NCBI GenBank assembly: GCA_018883245.1
Contig: VEQL01000003.1
Span: 16,478 to 80,477, forward strand
Source of the DNA: Chthoniobacterales bacterium
Lineage (GTDB): Bacteria > Verrucomicrobiota > Verrucomicrobiia > Chthoniobacterales > JACTMZ01
DNA length: 64,000 nucleotides
Direction: 5' to 3'
Positions 16,652-25,998 of the stretch are shown here, one piece after another. The translations under genes and the position numbers were made by a program. The notes under the pieces are model-generated. The model worked only from the letters and a program-made list of their open reading frames with translations. It did no database searches and had not been told where the DNA came from. The number at the start of each line of letters is the position of its first letter. Within the stretch, counting starts at the first letter, position 1.

Positions 16652-17778
16652 ACACACAAGCCAGCAGCGTGACCGAACTTTTGCAGAAGCTCGTGCGCAT
16701 CCCGAGCGTCAATCCCGATGGCAATCCCGGAACGGATCGCACGGGCGAGCAGGCCTGCGCCGAGTTCGTCATGGAATTTCTCCGCTCGATGGGAGCCGAG
16801 GCCGGATTGCACGAAGTGCACCCCGGGCGCCCCAATGTCGTGGGGCGGTTTGCGTCGGACCCCGCGAAACCGCGCCTGCTTTTCGCCCCACATCTCGACA
16901 CGGTCAGCGTTGCGGGCATGACCATCGACCCGTTCGGCGGGGAGTTGCGTGACGGGCGCGTTTACGGGCGCGGAGCCAGCGATACCAAGGGGCCGATGGC
17001 GTCGATGCTTTGGGCGCTTTGCGAATGCCGCGACATCCTGCCGTCGCTCTCGCACGAGATCTGGTTCGCCGGATTGATGGGCGAAGAGGCCGGGCAGGAT
17101 GGCGCCAAGGCGCTCGTGGCCCGCGAGAGGTTCGATTTCGTCCTCGTCGGTGAACCGACCGGCTTGGATGTTGTTTTCAAACACAAAGTCGATGTGACGG
17201 CGCGTATTGTGGCCAGGGGCCGCGCCGCGCACAGTTCGTGTCCGGAACGCGGCGAGAACGCGATCACCAAGCTCGCTTCGGGCCTTCTTTCGTTGCATGA
17301 AGCGCTGACGGATTATTTCAAAACCATCGAGGACCCCGTGCTCGGCCATCCGACCTTCAGCATCGGCACGATCCGCGGAGGAGCGAAGTTCAACATTGTT
17401 CCGGATTACGCCGAGGCCGTCGTCGATCTGCGCCTCCTTCCTTCGCAGTGGAAGGCCGATCAAGCCGCTGCGGTTTTCGACGCCATGCGCTCGGCGTGTC
17501 CGGGGCTCGAAGTCACCCGCATTGCCGGTTCCGAGGCGCTGGACACCGATCCCTCGCACCCGGTGATCGCAAAGCTGGCCGCCGCGGGCGGGCGACCAGC
17601 CGGTGCCGCGTGGTTTTGCGACGCGGCCATATTCTCGGCGGCAGGAATCCCCGCCGCCGCCGCGGGCCCGGGTTCGATCGCCCAGGCCCACACCGAGGAC
17701 GAATACATCGAAGTGGCGGCTCTCGAGGAAGGCGTGGAGTATTTCAAAAAGTTTCTCCGCAGCCTGCGCGTCGGTTAG
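16648..17778 (+). CDS. M20 family metallopeptidase (ArgE/DapE-like)
   Basis: A 376-residue cytoplasmic zinc hydrolase. Motifs include the first metal ligand in LLFAPHLDTVSV, the bridging Asp in GRGASDTKG, the catalytic GEEAG, a ligand Glu in LVGEPTG and a final HTEDEYIEV. The middle dimerisation domain begins near HKVDVTARIVARGRAAHSS. The family removes acyl groups from amino acids or cleaves small peptides (acetylornithine deacetylase, succinyl-diaminopimelate desuccinylase). The exact substrate is not decided here, and no arg or dap gene is adjacent. The ATG overlaps the DUF4126 stop. Confidence 0.88.
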   Translation: MNTQASSVTELLQKLVRIPSVNPDGNPGTDRTGEQACAEFVMEFLRSMGAEAGLHEVHPGRPNVVGRFASDPAKPRLLFAPHLDTVSVAGMTIDPFGGELRDGRVYGRGASDTKGPMASMLWALCECRDILPSLSHEIWFAGLMGEEAGQDGAKALVARERFDFVLVGEPTGLDVVFKHKVDVTARIVARGRAAHSSCPERGENAITKLASGLLSLHEALTDYFKTIEDPVLGHPTFSIGTIRGGAKFNIVPDYAEAVVDLRLLPSQWKADQAAAVFDAMRSACPGLEVTRIAGSEALDTDPSHPVIAKLAAAGGRPAGAAWFCDAAIFSAAGIPAAAAGPGSIAQAHTEDEYIEVAALEEGVEYFKKFLRSLRVG

Positions 17779-17795
17779 TATCCGCGCCCTTGTCC

Positions 17796-19313
17796 ATGAG
17801 TGCCGCAAAAACCGCTATCACGCCGACCCGCGCTGACAATTTTCCCGAGTGGTATCAGCAGGTCATCAAAGCCGCGGACCTCGCGGAAAACTCCGATGTG
17901 CGCGGATGCATGATCATCAAACCGTGGGGCTGGGGGATCTGGGAAAATGTCCAGCGGCAGCTCGATGCCATGTTCAAGGAGACCGGCCACGTCAACGCCT
18001 ACTTCCCGCTCTTCATCCCGCTGAGTTTCCTTGAAAAAGAAGCCGAGCATGTCGAGGGCTTCGCCAAAGAGTGTGCCGTGGTCACGCACCACCGTTTGGA
18101 AGAAAAAGACGGGAAACTGGTGCCCGCCGGCGAACTTGCCGAGCCGCTCATCGTGCGTCCTACGTCGGAGACGATCATCGGCGCGGCCTACGCGCGCTGG
18201 GTGCAGTCGTATCGCGATCTTCCCGTGCTCATCAACCAGTGGGCCAACGTTGTCCGCTGGGAGATGCGTCCGCGTCTTTTCCTCCGCACCGCCGAGTTCC
18301 TCTGGCAGGAAGGGCACACCGCGCACGAGACGAGGGAAGAAGCTGTTGCGGAGACCGAAAAAATGCTGGGTGTTTACGAAGCCTTCGCGCGCGAGCATCT
18401 GGCGCTGCCGGTCTTCACCGGCGAAAAATCCGAGAGCGAGCGCTTCCCGGGAGCGGTCAACACGCTCTGCATCGAGGCGATGGTGCAGGATCGCAAGGCC
18501 ATCCAAGCCGGCACTTCGCATTTTCTCGGACAGAACTTTTCCCGCGCGGCGGGCATCGAATTCGCCGCGCGCGACGGCAGCCAACAGCTGGCATGGACCA
18601 CGAGTTGGGGGGTCAGCACGCGACTTATCGGCACGCTCATTATGGCGCATTCCGACGACGACGGCCTGGTCCTTCCACCGCGCGTTGCGCCTTCGCAGAT
18701 TGTCATCCTGCCGGTGCTTGCCAAGGAGGAGTCCCGCGCCGCCGTGCTCGAGGCGGCGGACAAGCTTGCCGCGCAGCTTCGCGCGCAGACCGCCTTCGGC
18801 GAGGCGGTGCGGGTCGAGATCGACCGACGCGACGCCGGAGGCGGCGTGAAAAATTGGGATTGGATCAAAAAAGGCGTGCCGCTCCGCGTGGAAATCGGTC
18901 CGCGCGACATCGAGAAAGGCTCGGTGGCCGTCAGTCGTCGCGACCGCGGTCCGAAAGAAAAAGAGTTTCCTTCCGTTGCGGAATTTTTGGCGGGGGTTGG
19001 TGCACTTCTCGAATCCATGCAGGCAGGGTTGCTCGAACGCGCCACGAAGTTCCGCGACGAGCATACCAGGATCATCGATTCCGCCGGCGACTTCCGCGCA
19101 TTCTTCACGCCCGCGAACCCGGCGCAGCCCGAGATCCACGGCGGGTTTGCGCTGGCCCATTGGGACGGCACGCGCGAGACGGAAGAAAAGATCAAGGACG
19201 AGTTGAAAGTCACCATCCGTTGCATCCCGCGCGAAAAAGACCCGCAGCCGGGTGTCTGCCCGTTCTCCGGCAAGCCAAGCCGCCAGCGCGTCCTTTTCGC
19301 CAAAGCTTATTGA
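17796..19313 (+). CDS. proS: Prolyl-tRNA synthetase (archaeal/eukaryotic-type, ProS type 3)
   Basis: A 505-residue class II synthetase that charges tRNA-Pro. Class II motif 2 is in RPTSETIIGAAYARWVQSY, with NQWANVVRWEMRPRLFLRTA and FLWQEGHTAH next. Motif 3 lies in the segment around WTTSWGVSTRLIG. The anticodon-binding domain follows (PSQIVILPVL). The C-terminal zinc-binding-like extension ends GVCPFSGKPS and a terminal Tyr, as in the archaeal type. It lacks the large editing insertion of the E. coli type. A possible -10 TAGTAT lies at 17776-17781. The next gene overlaps as TGATG. Confidence 0.95.
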   Translation: MSAAKTAITPTRADNFPEWYQQVIKAADLAENSDVRGCMIIKPWGWGIWENVQRQLDAMFKETGHVNAYFPLFIPLSFLEKEAEHVEGFAKECAVVTHHRLEEKDGKLVPAGELAEPLIVRPTSETIIGAAYARWVQSYRDLPVLINQWANVVRWEMRPRLFLRTAEFLWQEGHTAHETREEAVAETEKMLGVYEAFAREHLALPVFTGEKSESERFPGAVNTLCIEAMVQDRKAIQAGTSHFLGQNFSRAAGIEFAARDGSQQLAWTTSWGVSTRLIGTLIMAHSDDDGLVLPPRVAPSQIVILPVLAKEESRAAVLEAADKLAAQLRAQTAFGEAVRVEIDRRDAGGGVKNWDWIKKGVPLRVEIGPRDIEKGSVAVSRRDRGPKEKEFPSVAEFLAGVGALLESMQAGLLERATKFRDEHTRIIDSAGDFRAFFTPANPAQPEIHGGFALAHWDGTRETEEKIKDELKVTIRCIPREKDPQPGVCPFSGKPSRQRVLFAKAY

Positions 19314-20182
19314 TGCGAGGACTTGTCCGCATAACCGCGCTTCTGCTTTTGGCGGCCGCGCCCGCCGGGGCGCAATGGCCGTGGCAAGTCCTCTACAGTC
19401 TCAAACCGGTCGGGACGATCAGTCCCTCGCTCGTCACCGAGTGTTCGGGTCTGGTGCAGAGCCTGCGCTACGGCGGCGTTTTCTGGGTCCATGGTGATTC
19501 CGGATGCGGGGCGCGGATCGTGCCCGTCGCTCTCAACGGGAAGCTGGCGCGCGGTTGGCAGGGACCGGTGACCATCGAAGGCTGCAAGAATTACGACTGG
19601 GAGGACATCGCCCTCGACGAAAAGGGCAACCTGATCATCGCGGACATCGGAAACAACAGCGGCAAGCGCAAGCAACTGATGTTGCATTTTGTCCGCGAAC
19701 CGAAGCCCGGCGCGAAAACGGTGCGGCCGGATCGCACCTTGCGCGTGCATTACGAAGACCAAAAAGCGCCGTCACCGGATTACGATTGCGAGGCGGTCTT
19801 TTGCGCCGGCGGACACATCTATTGCCTGACCAAACGCCGCAGCGACACGCGGACGTTCCTCTACCGCCTGTCGGGCGATTCGACCCGGTCGTCCAACGCG
19901 TTGCGCTTCGTGGACTCGTTCGACGTCGGGGGCATGGTGACCGCCGCCGATGTTTCACCGGACGGAAAACATGTGGCCGTGCTCACTTACTCGACCGTTT
20001 GGATCTTCGGCTACGATCCTGATTCGGGAAGTATTTTCCGGGGGAGCGTGAGGAAAATGCCCATTTTCGCCTGGCAGGCGGAAGGGGTGGCTTTCGACGG
20101 CAACGATGCTCTGGTTTTGTTGAACGAGGACGGCAAACTCTATCGCGTGACGTTGGCCGAGTTCCGGACGGTGGGGCCCTGA
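19313..20182 (+). CDS. Secreted beta-propeller-like protein, unknown function
   Basis: 289 residues with a signal peptide (core [14 protein letters not shown]). The mature part has repeated strand motifs such as [20 protein letters not shown] and [20 protein letters not shown], like strands of a six- or seven-bladed propeller. No enzyme motif is recognisable. It overlaps the proS stop by one base (TGATG), so it is probably read from the proS transcript, though a functional link is not apparent. Confidence 0.7.
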   Translation: MRGLVRITALLLLAAAPAGAQWPWQVLYSLKPVGTISPSLVTECSGLVQSLRYGGVFWVHGDSGCGARIVPVALNGKLARGWQGPVTIEGCKNYDWEDIALDEKGNLIIADIGNNSGKRKQLMLHFVREPKPGAKTVRPDRTLRVHYEDQKAPSPDYDCEAVFCAGGHIYCLTKRRSDTRTFLYRLSGDSTRSSNALRFVDSFDVGGMVTAADVSPDGKHVAVLTYSTVWIFGYDPDSGSIFRGSVRKMPIFAWQAEGVAFDGNDALVLLNEDGKLYRVTLAEFRTVGP

Positions 20183-20186
20183 GTGT

Positions 20187-20215
20187 TTGCCCGCGACCTT
20201 CCTCTCGTGCATAAA
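20187..20215 (+). promoter_or_regulatory. Possible promoter of the M29 aminopeptidase gene
   Basis: TTGCCC (20187-20192), 17 nt and CATAAA (20210-20215, four of six), then seven bases to ATG 20223. The spacing matches the compact layout of other genes here. Confidence 0.35.
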
Positions 20216-20222
20216 TCCGGCC

Positions 20223-21335
20223 ATGACTGACGCGCGTTTCGACGAACTGGCCACCGTGCTGGTCAAGCATTCCACGGCCCTCAAGCCCGGCGACAAAGTC
20301 CTCATCGAGGTCTCGGATGTTCCCGACGGCATGGTGGTCGCCTTGATCCGCGCGGCACGCAAAGCCAAGGCCCTGCCTTTTGTGCAACTCCAGCACAGCC
20401 GCGTGGCGAGGGAAATGGCCATTGGTGCGGCCCAGGAACAGATTTCCGTGGCGGCCGAGATCGATCTGGCGCGGATCAAAAAAATGGATGCCTACATCGC
20501 CATCCGCGGCAGCGACAACGCCACCGAAATGAGTGATGTGCCGGCGGACAAAATGAAAATGATCGCCGCGACGATGCGTCCGGTGATGAACCACCGCATC
20601 AACAAGACGCGCTGGGTTGTCCTGCGCTGGCCATCGCCATCAATGGCCCAGCAGGCGCAAATGAGCACCGAGGCCTTCGAGGATTATTACTTCCGTGTCT
20701 GCACGGTCGATTACGCGAAAATGCGCAAAGGCATGGAGACGCTGAAGGCGCTGATGGATTCCACCGACCGCGTGCACATCAAGGGGCCCGACACCGACCT
20801 GCGGTTCAGCATCAAGGGCATCGGTTCGGTCATCTGCGGCGGTGACCGCAACATTCCCGACGGCGAGGTTTTCACCGCGCCGGTCAAGCGGAGCGTCGAA
20901 GGTTGCGTGCATTTCAATGCGGCGAGCATTTACCACGGGACGGTGTTCGACGATGTGCGCCTCGAATTCAAACACGGGCGCATCATCGGGGCGACGGCGG
21001 GTCGCAATACGGCCAAGCTCAACTCGATTTTGGACTCCGATGCCGGCGCACGCTATATCGGCGAATTTTCCCTCGGCTTCAACCCGCACATTCTCCACCC
21101 GATCCGCGACATCCTTTTCGACGAGAAGATCGCCGGCTCGTTCCATTTCACGCCCGGGCAAGCCTACGAGGTTGGCGGCAACGGCAACCGCAGCCAGGTC
21201 CACTGGGACATGGTCTGCATCCAGCGCTCCGACTACGGCGGCGGCGAGGTGTGGTTCGACGGAAAGCTTGTGCGCAAAGACGGAATCTTCGTCCTTCCCG
21301 AGTTGAAATCGCTCAATCCCGAGCGCGCGAAATAG
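20223..21335 (+). CDS. M29 family aminopeptidase
   Basis: A 370-residue thermophilic-type (M29) metallo-aminopeptidase, cytoplasmic. The N-terminal half has a Rossmann-like domain ([11 protein letters not shown]). The metal-site half contains the [16 protein letters not shown] region, FSLGFNP, then [15 protein letters not shown] and a HWDMVCI motif close to the end, in the order expected for the family. It releases N-terminal amino acids with a two-metal centre. An in-frame alternative start at 20187 falls inside the promoter, so I use 20223. It converges on rarA with only 18 bases between stops. Confidence 0.88.
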   Translation: MTDARFDELATVLVKHSTALKPGDKVLIEVSDVPDGMVVALIRAARKAKALPFVQLQHSRVAREMAIGAAQEQISVAAEIDLARIKKMDAYIAIRGSDNATEMSDVPADKMKMIAATMRPVMNHRINKTRWVVLRWPSPSMAQQAQMSTEAFEDYYFRVCTVDYAKMRKGMETLKALMDSTDRVHIKGPDTDLRFSIKGIGSVICGGDRNIPDGEVFTAPVKRSVEGCVHFNAASIYHGTVFDDVRLEFKHGRIIGATAGRNTAKLNSILDSDAGARYIGEFSLGFNPHILHPIRDILFDEKIAGSFHFTPGQAYEVGGNGNRSQVHWDMVCIQRSDYGGGEVWFDGKLVRKDGIFVLPELKSLNPERAK

Positions 21336-21353
21336 CCGGCCGGCGCCCGGTTG

Positions 21354-22694
21354 CTATCTCTGCGCCGCCTCGAACAGCGAACGCCAGTGTGCGAGGCGCT
21401 CGGCGATGCGCTTTTCCTCGCCGCGATCGGTGGGTTGGTAGAAAACGCGACCCTCGGGAAGATAGGCTTGGGGAACGTAGGCATCCGGAAAATCGTGCGA
21501 ATATTTGTAGCCCTTGCCGTGGCCGAGCTTTTCCGCACCCTTGTAATGCTTGTCGCGCAAATGCTCCGGCACCGCGAGTGTCCGTCCCTTCTGAAGATCC
21601 GATTGCGCGGCCATCAGACCCATGTAGGCCGTGTTGCTCTTCGGAGCGGTAGCCAGATAGACCGTCGCGTGGGCGAGCGGAATCTGGGCCTCGGGGAGTC
21701 CGACGAACTCGCAGGCCTGTTGCGCGGCCACCGCGACGAGGAGTCCGCGCGAATCCGCCAACCCGATATCCTCGCTCGCGGCGATCACAAGCCTCCGTGC
21801 GATGAATCGGATGTCTTCGCCGGCGTGCAGCATTTTCGCGAGCCAGTAAAGCGCGGCATCGGGATCGCTGCCGCGGATGCTCTTGATGAACGCGCTGATT
21901 GTGTCGTAGTGCGCGTCGTCCTTCGCGTCGTAGACCACGGCTTTGCGCTGGATGCTTTCCTCGAGGACTTGGCGGGTGAGGTGGATCGCTCCGGACTTGT
22001 CCGTTCCGGTCGTGAGCGCCGCGAGTTCGAGCGCGTTGAGGCAGCGCCGAGCGTCGCCGTCGCAGATCTCCGCAAGGTGTGCGGCGGCGTCCTCATCGAG
22101 GCGGATGTTTTTCCCGCCCAAGCCGCGCTCCGGATCGGCGAGGGCGCGGTCCATCAACAACCGCAGGTCGGCGGCGGAAAGAGGCCGAAGCTCGAAAACC
22201 AGAGAGCGCGAAACGAGCGGGCTGTTGACGTAAAAGAACGGGTTCATCGTCGTGGCGCCGATGAGTCGCACGGTGCCGCGTTCGACATCCGGCAGAAGAA
22301 CATCCTGCTGGGCTTTGTTGAACCGGTGGATCTCGTCGATGAAAAGAATGGTCCGCGTCCCGTCGCGCGACAGGCGCAGCGCTGCCGCGGCCATGACCTT
22401 GCGAAGGTCGGCGACCGTGCTTTCCACGCCGCTCAACCTCTCGAACCGGGCATTGGTCGTGCGCGCAATGATTTCGGCAAGGCTTGTCTTGCCGGTTCCC
22501 GGAGGACCGTAGAGCACGATGGACGAAAACCGGTCGGCCTCGATGGCCCGGCGTAGCAGTTTCCCGTGTCCGAGGATGTGCTCTTGGCCGGCGTATTCTT
22601 CGAGCGATCGCGGACGCATCCGCTCGGCGAGCGGGGCGTGGGCGGGGATGCCGGCGGGCGCGGATTCCACGAAAAGGTCGTCGTTCGGCACCAT
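21354..22694 (-). CDS. rarA: Replication-associated recombination protein A (RarA/MgsA AAA+ ATPase)
   Basis: 446 residues, the usual length for RarA. The AAA+ core has Walker A LYGPPGTGKTS, Walker B TILFIDEIHRFNKAQQD, sensor 1 LIGATTMNPFF and a sensor 2 region. The C-terminal tetramerisation part includes YLATAPKSNTAYMG and ends with the LPEGRVFYQPTDRG pattern. RarA acts at stalled forks and gaps and relates to clamp-loader subunits. On the minus strand a TAAATT -10-like box lies six bases before the ATG, back to back with the proA promoter. Confidence 0.95.
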   Translation of the reverse strand: MVPNDDLFVESAPAGIPAHAPLAERMRPRSLEEYAGQEHILGHGKLLRRAIEADRFSSIVLYGPPGTGKTSLAEIIARTTNARFERLSGVESTVADLRKVMAAAALRLSRDGTRTILFIDEIHRFNKAQQDVLLPDVERGTVRLIGATTMNPFFYVNSPLVSRSLVFELRPLSAADLRLLMDRALADPERGLGGKNIRLDEDAAAHLAEICDGDARRCLNALELAALTTGTDKSGAIHLTRQVLEESIQRKAVVYDAKDDAHYDTISAFIKSIRGSDPDAALYWLAKMLHAGEDIRFIARRLVIAASEDIGLADSRGLLVAVAAQQACEFVGLPEAQIPLAHATVYLATAPKSNTAYMGLMAAQSDLQKGRTLAVPEHLRDKHYKGAEKLGHGKGYKYSHDFPDAYVPQAYLPEGRVFYQPTDRGEEKRIAERLAHWRSLFEAAQR

Positions 22695-22708
22695 GCCGCC
22701 AATTTAGC

Positions 22709-22738
22709 TTGGACGCGCGGCGGCGCGAGGCGGATATT
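22709..22738 (+). promoter_or_regulatory. Promoter of proA
   Basis: TTGGAC (22709-22714), an 18-nt spacer and GATATT (22733-22738), then eight bases to ATG 22747. It lies in the 52-bp divergent space shared with rarA. Confidence 0.4.
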
Positions 22739-22746
22739 GCAGGTCT

Positions 22747-24015
22747 ATGGCCGTTCCGGATCTCGCGCAGCAAATCGAGCAACTCGGCAAAAAAGCCCGC
22801 ACCGCGGCCCGCTCGCTGGCCTTGTGTTCCAAGGACCAGAAAAACGCCGCGCTCATGGCCATGGCCGACGCCATGGAGGCGGCGGAAGCCGGCATCCTCG
22901 CGGCGAACGCCAAAGATTTGGATGCGGCGCCCGGCTACGGACTGAACGCGGCGGCGATCGATCGCCTTCGTCTCACGCCCGAGCGCATACGCGCGATGGC
23001 CAAGGGCGTGCGCGAGGTTGCACTTTTGCCCGATCCGGTCGGCGAAATCATCCGCGAGTGGACGCGCCCCAACGGTCTCAAGATCACCAAGATCCGCGTG
23101 CCCATCGGCGTGGTCGGCATCATTTACGAATCACGTCCTAACGTGACCGCCGATGCGGCGGTGCTCTGCCTCAAGTCCGGCAACGCGTGCATTCTCCGCG
23201 GCGGGAAGGAGTCGATTTATTCCAACCTGGCCATCGCCCAAGCACTCTCGGCCGGTGCGGTCAACTCGGGGCTCTCCGCCGATGTTATACAGCTGGTGCC
23301 TTTCACCGACCGGGACGGTGTGCGACTGCTGGCGCAGATGGACCGCTATCTTGATGTGATTGTTCCGCGGGGTGGCCATGCCCTCATCGAGGCCGTGGTG
23401 CAGCATGCGCGCATGCCCGTGATCAAGCACTACCATGGAGTGTGTCACGTGTTCGTGGACAAATCCGCCGACCTCGGCATGGCGGAGAAAATCGTCATCA
23501 ACGCGAAATGCCAGCGGCCCGGCGTCTGCAACGCGATGGAAACCCTGCTCGTTCACCGCGATATCGCGGAAAAGTTTTTGCCTTCGATCGCGCGGGCTTT
23601 GAAAGACAAGGGCGTCGAGCTGCGCGGCGATGCACGCACCTTGGAGGTTCTGGGTAGCGGCGTGAAACCCGCCACCGAAGGGGACTGGACGGCGGAATAC
23701 CTCGATCTGATCCTCAGCATCCGCGTTGTGGATTCGCTCGGGGATGCCATCGATCACATCGAGCAATACGGATCGCATCACACCGACTCGATCGTGACAT
23801 CCGACGAGGCGGCGGCGCGTCGGTTCCTCGCGGCTGTCGATTCGGCGACCGTCCTGTGGAACGCTTCGACGCGTTTCAGCGACGGCGGCGAATTCGGATT
23901 CGGCGCGGAAATCGGCATCAGCACGGACAAGTTGCACGCGCGCGGCCCGATGGGTTTGGAGGAGTTGACGACATACAAGTATCTCGTCACCGGCAACGGC
24001 CAGGTGCGCGGCTGA
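22747..24015 (+). CDS. proA: Gamma-glutamyl phosphate reductase (glutamate-5-semialdehyde dehydrogenase)
   Basis: 422 residues. It reduces gamma-glutamyl phosphate to glutamate semialdehyde with NADPH, the second step of proline synthesis. Characteristic stretches are RVPIGVVGIIYESRPNVT, the nucleotide-binding region SGNACILRGGKE, the catalytic cysteine in NAKCQRPGVCNAMETLL, and a C-terminal segment with GEFGFGAEIGIST. proB is not in the window. Acylphosphatase follows after three bases. Confidence 0.96.
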   Translation: MAVPDLAQQIEQLGKKARTAARSLALCSKDQKNAALMAMADAMEAAEAGILAANAKDLDAAPGYGLNAAAIDRLRLTPERIRAMAKGVREVALLPDPVGEIIREWTRPNGLKITKIRVPIGVVGIIYESRPNVTADAAVLCLKSGNACILRGGKESIYSNLAIAQALSAGAVNSGLSADVIQLVPFTDRDGVRLLAQMDRYLDVIVPRGGHALIEAVVQHARMPVIKHYHGVCHVFVDKSADLGMAEKIVINAKCQRPGVCNAMETLLVHRDIAEKFLPSIARALKDKGVELRGDARTLEVLGSGVKPATEGDWTAEYLDLILSIRVVDSLGDAIDHIEQYGSHHTDSIVTSDEAAARRFLAAVDSATVLWNASTRFSDGGEFGFGAEIGISTDKLHARGPMGLEELTTYKYLVTGNGQVRG

Positions 24016-24018
24016 GCG

Positions 24019-24294
24019 ATGGCGAAGACCGTCCAGGTTTTTTACGAGGGGCGCGTGCAGGGCGTGGGGTTCCGCTACGCCGCGCGCCGCGTGGCCGCGG
24101 GATTCGACGTGGCCGGCTATGTGCGCAATCTGCCGGACGGACGCGTGGAATTGGTGGCCTCCGGGGACGCAGGCGAAGTGGAAGATTTCTTGCAGGCCTT
24201 GCGCGACAGCGAGTTGGCCGGTCATATTGACGGGGAGGCTTCGGCGGACATTCCCAAGCCCGTTGCCCTCCGCGGTTTTGAAATTCGTCCATGA
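24019..24294 (+). CDS. acyP: Acylphosphatase
   Basis: A 91-residue small enzyme that hydrolyses acyl phosphates. The active-site loop GRVQGVGFRYAAR contains the essential Arg, and the catalytic Asn is in GYVRNLPDGRVEL. The length is normal. It lies directly between proA and an ABC ATPase gene, overlapping the latter as ATGA. Working next to proA, whose substrate is itself an acyl phosphate, is a curious pairing, but no link is shown. Confidence 0.93.
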   Translation: MAKTVQVFYEGRVQGVGFRYAARRVAAGFDVAGYVRNLPDGRVELVASGDAGEVEDFLQALRDSELAGHIDGEASADIPKPVALRGFEIRP

Positions 24295-25166
24295 ACAGAT
24301 TTCCGGTCGAGATTGATCATCTGACAAAGGTCTTCAAAGTGCCGATGCGGCGCGATCGCGTGGTGGCGGTCAGGGATCTTTCGCTGCGTGTGGAGCCCGG
24401 CGAGGTTTACGGCCTGCTCGGGCCGAACGGCTCCGGCAAAAGCACGACGCTCAAGATCGTCCTGGGTCTCATTTCCCCCACGCGCGGCCGGACGAAAGTT
24501 TTCGGTGAAGACAGTGCCCTCGTGCGCAGCCGCAGGGACGTGGGTTTTCTTCCGGAGAACCCGTATTTCTACAAGTTCCTCACCGGAGCGGAAACCGTGA
24601 GATTTTTCGGAAAACTCAGCGGTCTCGGTGCGCGGGAACTCGAGCCGAGGATCCGCGAGCTTCTCGAGCTTGTCGGGCTGACCGAGGCCGCGGACCGCCG
24701 CGTCGGTTCTTACTCCAAGGGAATGTTGCAGCGCATCGGTCTGGCGCAGGCTTTGGTGCAGGATCCGGGATTGCTCGTGCTCGATGAGCCGACGGCCGGT
24801 GTCGATCCGGTCGGTTCGCGCGAAATCCGGGATCTGATCCTTGCGCTCAGGAAGCGCGGCAAGACCATCCTTCTCTGCTCGCACCTGCTCTCCCAAGTGC
24901 AGGAGATTTGCGATCGTGTCGGCATTCTAGCCCGGGGAACTCTCGTTCGGGAGGGGCGGGTCGATGACCTGCTTTCCGTGCGCGATCGCGAGGAGTTTGT
25001 GCTCGAGAAAACCTCGCCGGAGAAAATGGCGGCGCTGCGCCGGGCGGCGGAGGATCTCGGGCTCAAAGTGGTGTGGAGCGGGCGTCCCCAGACAACCCTG
25101 GAAAATCTTTTTCTCGAAGCCATCGAACCCGGGCAGTCGGCCGACGCCGGCACCGGGATGAATTGA
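24291..25166 (+). CDS. ABC transporter ATP-binding protein (ABC-2/multidrug type), no adjacent permease
   Basis: 291 residues. Walker A is GPNGSGKST, the Q-loop region is GFLPENPYFYKFLTGAETV, the signature is SYSKGMLQRIGLAQAL, Walker B/D-loop is LLVLDEPTAGVDPVGS, and the switch His is in LLCSHLLSQVQE. A C-terminal regulatory tail of about 80 residues follows. It resembles NatA/CcmA-like exporters of the ABC-2 class. The ATG overlaps the acyP stop. Unusually, no permease gene follows: the next gene is tpiA on the opposite strand. Confidence 0.88.
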   Translation: MNRFPVEIDHLTKVFKVPMRRDRVVAVRDLSLRVEPGEVYGLLGPNGSGKSTTLKIVLGLISPTRGRTKVFGEDSALVRSRRDVGFLPENPYFYKFLTGAETVRFFGKLSGLGARELEPRIRELLELVGLTEAADRRVGSYSKGMLQRIGLAQALVQDPGLLVLDEPTAGVDPVGSREIRDLILALRKRGKTILLCSHLLSQVQEICDRVGILARGTLVREGRVDDLLSVRDREEFVLEKTSPEKMAALRRAAEDLGLKVVWSGRPQTTLENLFLEAIEPGQSADAGTGMN

Positions 25167-25169
25167 CGG

Positions 25170-25934
25170 CTAAGAGCGCGCCGAAGCCTTGACGATCTTG
25201 GCGAAGCTGCGCGGGTCGAGACTGGCGCCGCCGACGAGCGCGCCATCGATGTCCGCCTGATGAAGAAGCTCTTTGGCGTTATCCGGTTTGACGCTGCCGC
25301 CGTATTGGATGCGGACCTTGGCCGCAGTGGGGGCGTCGAACATTTCCGCGAGGGTTTTGCGGATGAACGCATGGGCTTCCTGCGCCTGCTCGGGCGTGGC
25401 GGTGCGGCCGGTGCCGATGGCCCACACGGGCTCGTAAGCGATGACGGTGTCGAGCATCTGGTCGGTGTCGAGACCTGCGAGGCTTCCCTTGAGCTGCTTG
25501 GCGAGCACCTCGTGGTGCTTGCCGGCGTCGCGCTCGGCGAGGGTTTCGCCGACGCAGAGGATCGGTCGGAGGCTCGCAGCGTGCGCGGCCTTGACCTTTT
25601 TGTTCACGATCTCGTCGGTCTCGCCGAAGATGGTCCGTCGCTCGCTGTGCCCCAGCACGACGTAGCGGGTGAAAAATTCGCGTAGCATGGCGGCGCTGAC
25701 CTCGCCGGTGAATGCGCCCGAAGCTTCGTGCCACATGTTCTGCGCTCCGAGGGTGATGCCGGGTGTCTCGGAGATGATTTCGCTCAGGCGCGGCAAAGCG
25801 GTGAATGGCGGGACGATGACCACATCGGTTCCCTCGAAATGCTTCAGCTCCAGAGCGAGGTCTTCCATGAAGGAAGCGGCCTCGGCCGAAGTCATGTTCA
25901 TCTTCCAGTTCGCGGCGATAATCTTTTTACGCAT
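25170..25934 (-). CDS. tpiA: Triosephosphate isomerase
   Basis: A 254-residue TIM barrel that interconverts dihydroxyacetone phosphate and glyceraldehyde 3-phosphate. Visible are the N-terminal NWKMN with catalytic Lys, the His of VVLGHSERR, the catalytic Glu in AYEPVWAIGTG (flexible loop follows) and the phosphate loop VRIQYGGSVKPDN. I chose the ATG at 25934 (MRKKIIAANWK) rather than the longer frame, because it gives the family's normal N-terminus and fits the promoter. Confidence 0.97.
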   Translation of the reverse strand: MRKKIIAANWKMNMTSAEAASFMEDLALELKHFEGTDVVIVPPFTALPRLSEIISETPGITLGAQNMWHEASGAFTGEVSAAMLREFFTRYVVLGHSERRTIFGETDEIVNKKVKAAHAASLRPILCVGETLAERDAGKHHEVLAKQLKGSLAGLDTDQMLDTVIAYEPVWAIGTGRTATPEQAQEAHAFIRKTLAEMFDAPTAAKVRIQYGGSVKPDNAKELLHQADIDGALVGGASLDPRSFAKIVKASARS

Positions 25935-25947
25935 AAATCGAACCTGT

Positions 25948-25976
25948 ATTCTGCTCCTGCGCAGCGCTGCTGACAA
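25948..25976 (-). promoter_or_regulatory. Promoter of tpiA
   Basis: On the minus strand, TTGTCA (25976-25971), a 17-nt spacer and CAGAAT (25953-25948), 13 bases before the ATG. It lies in the gap after opcA, so tpiA can be transcribed separately from metF-zwf-opcA. Confidence 0.4.
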
Positions 25977-25998
25977 GCACCGGCAGCACGCGCACCGG

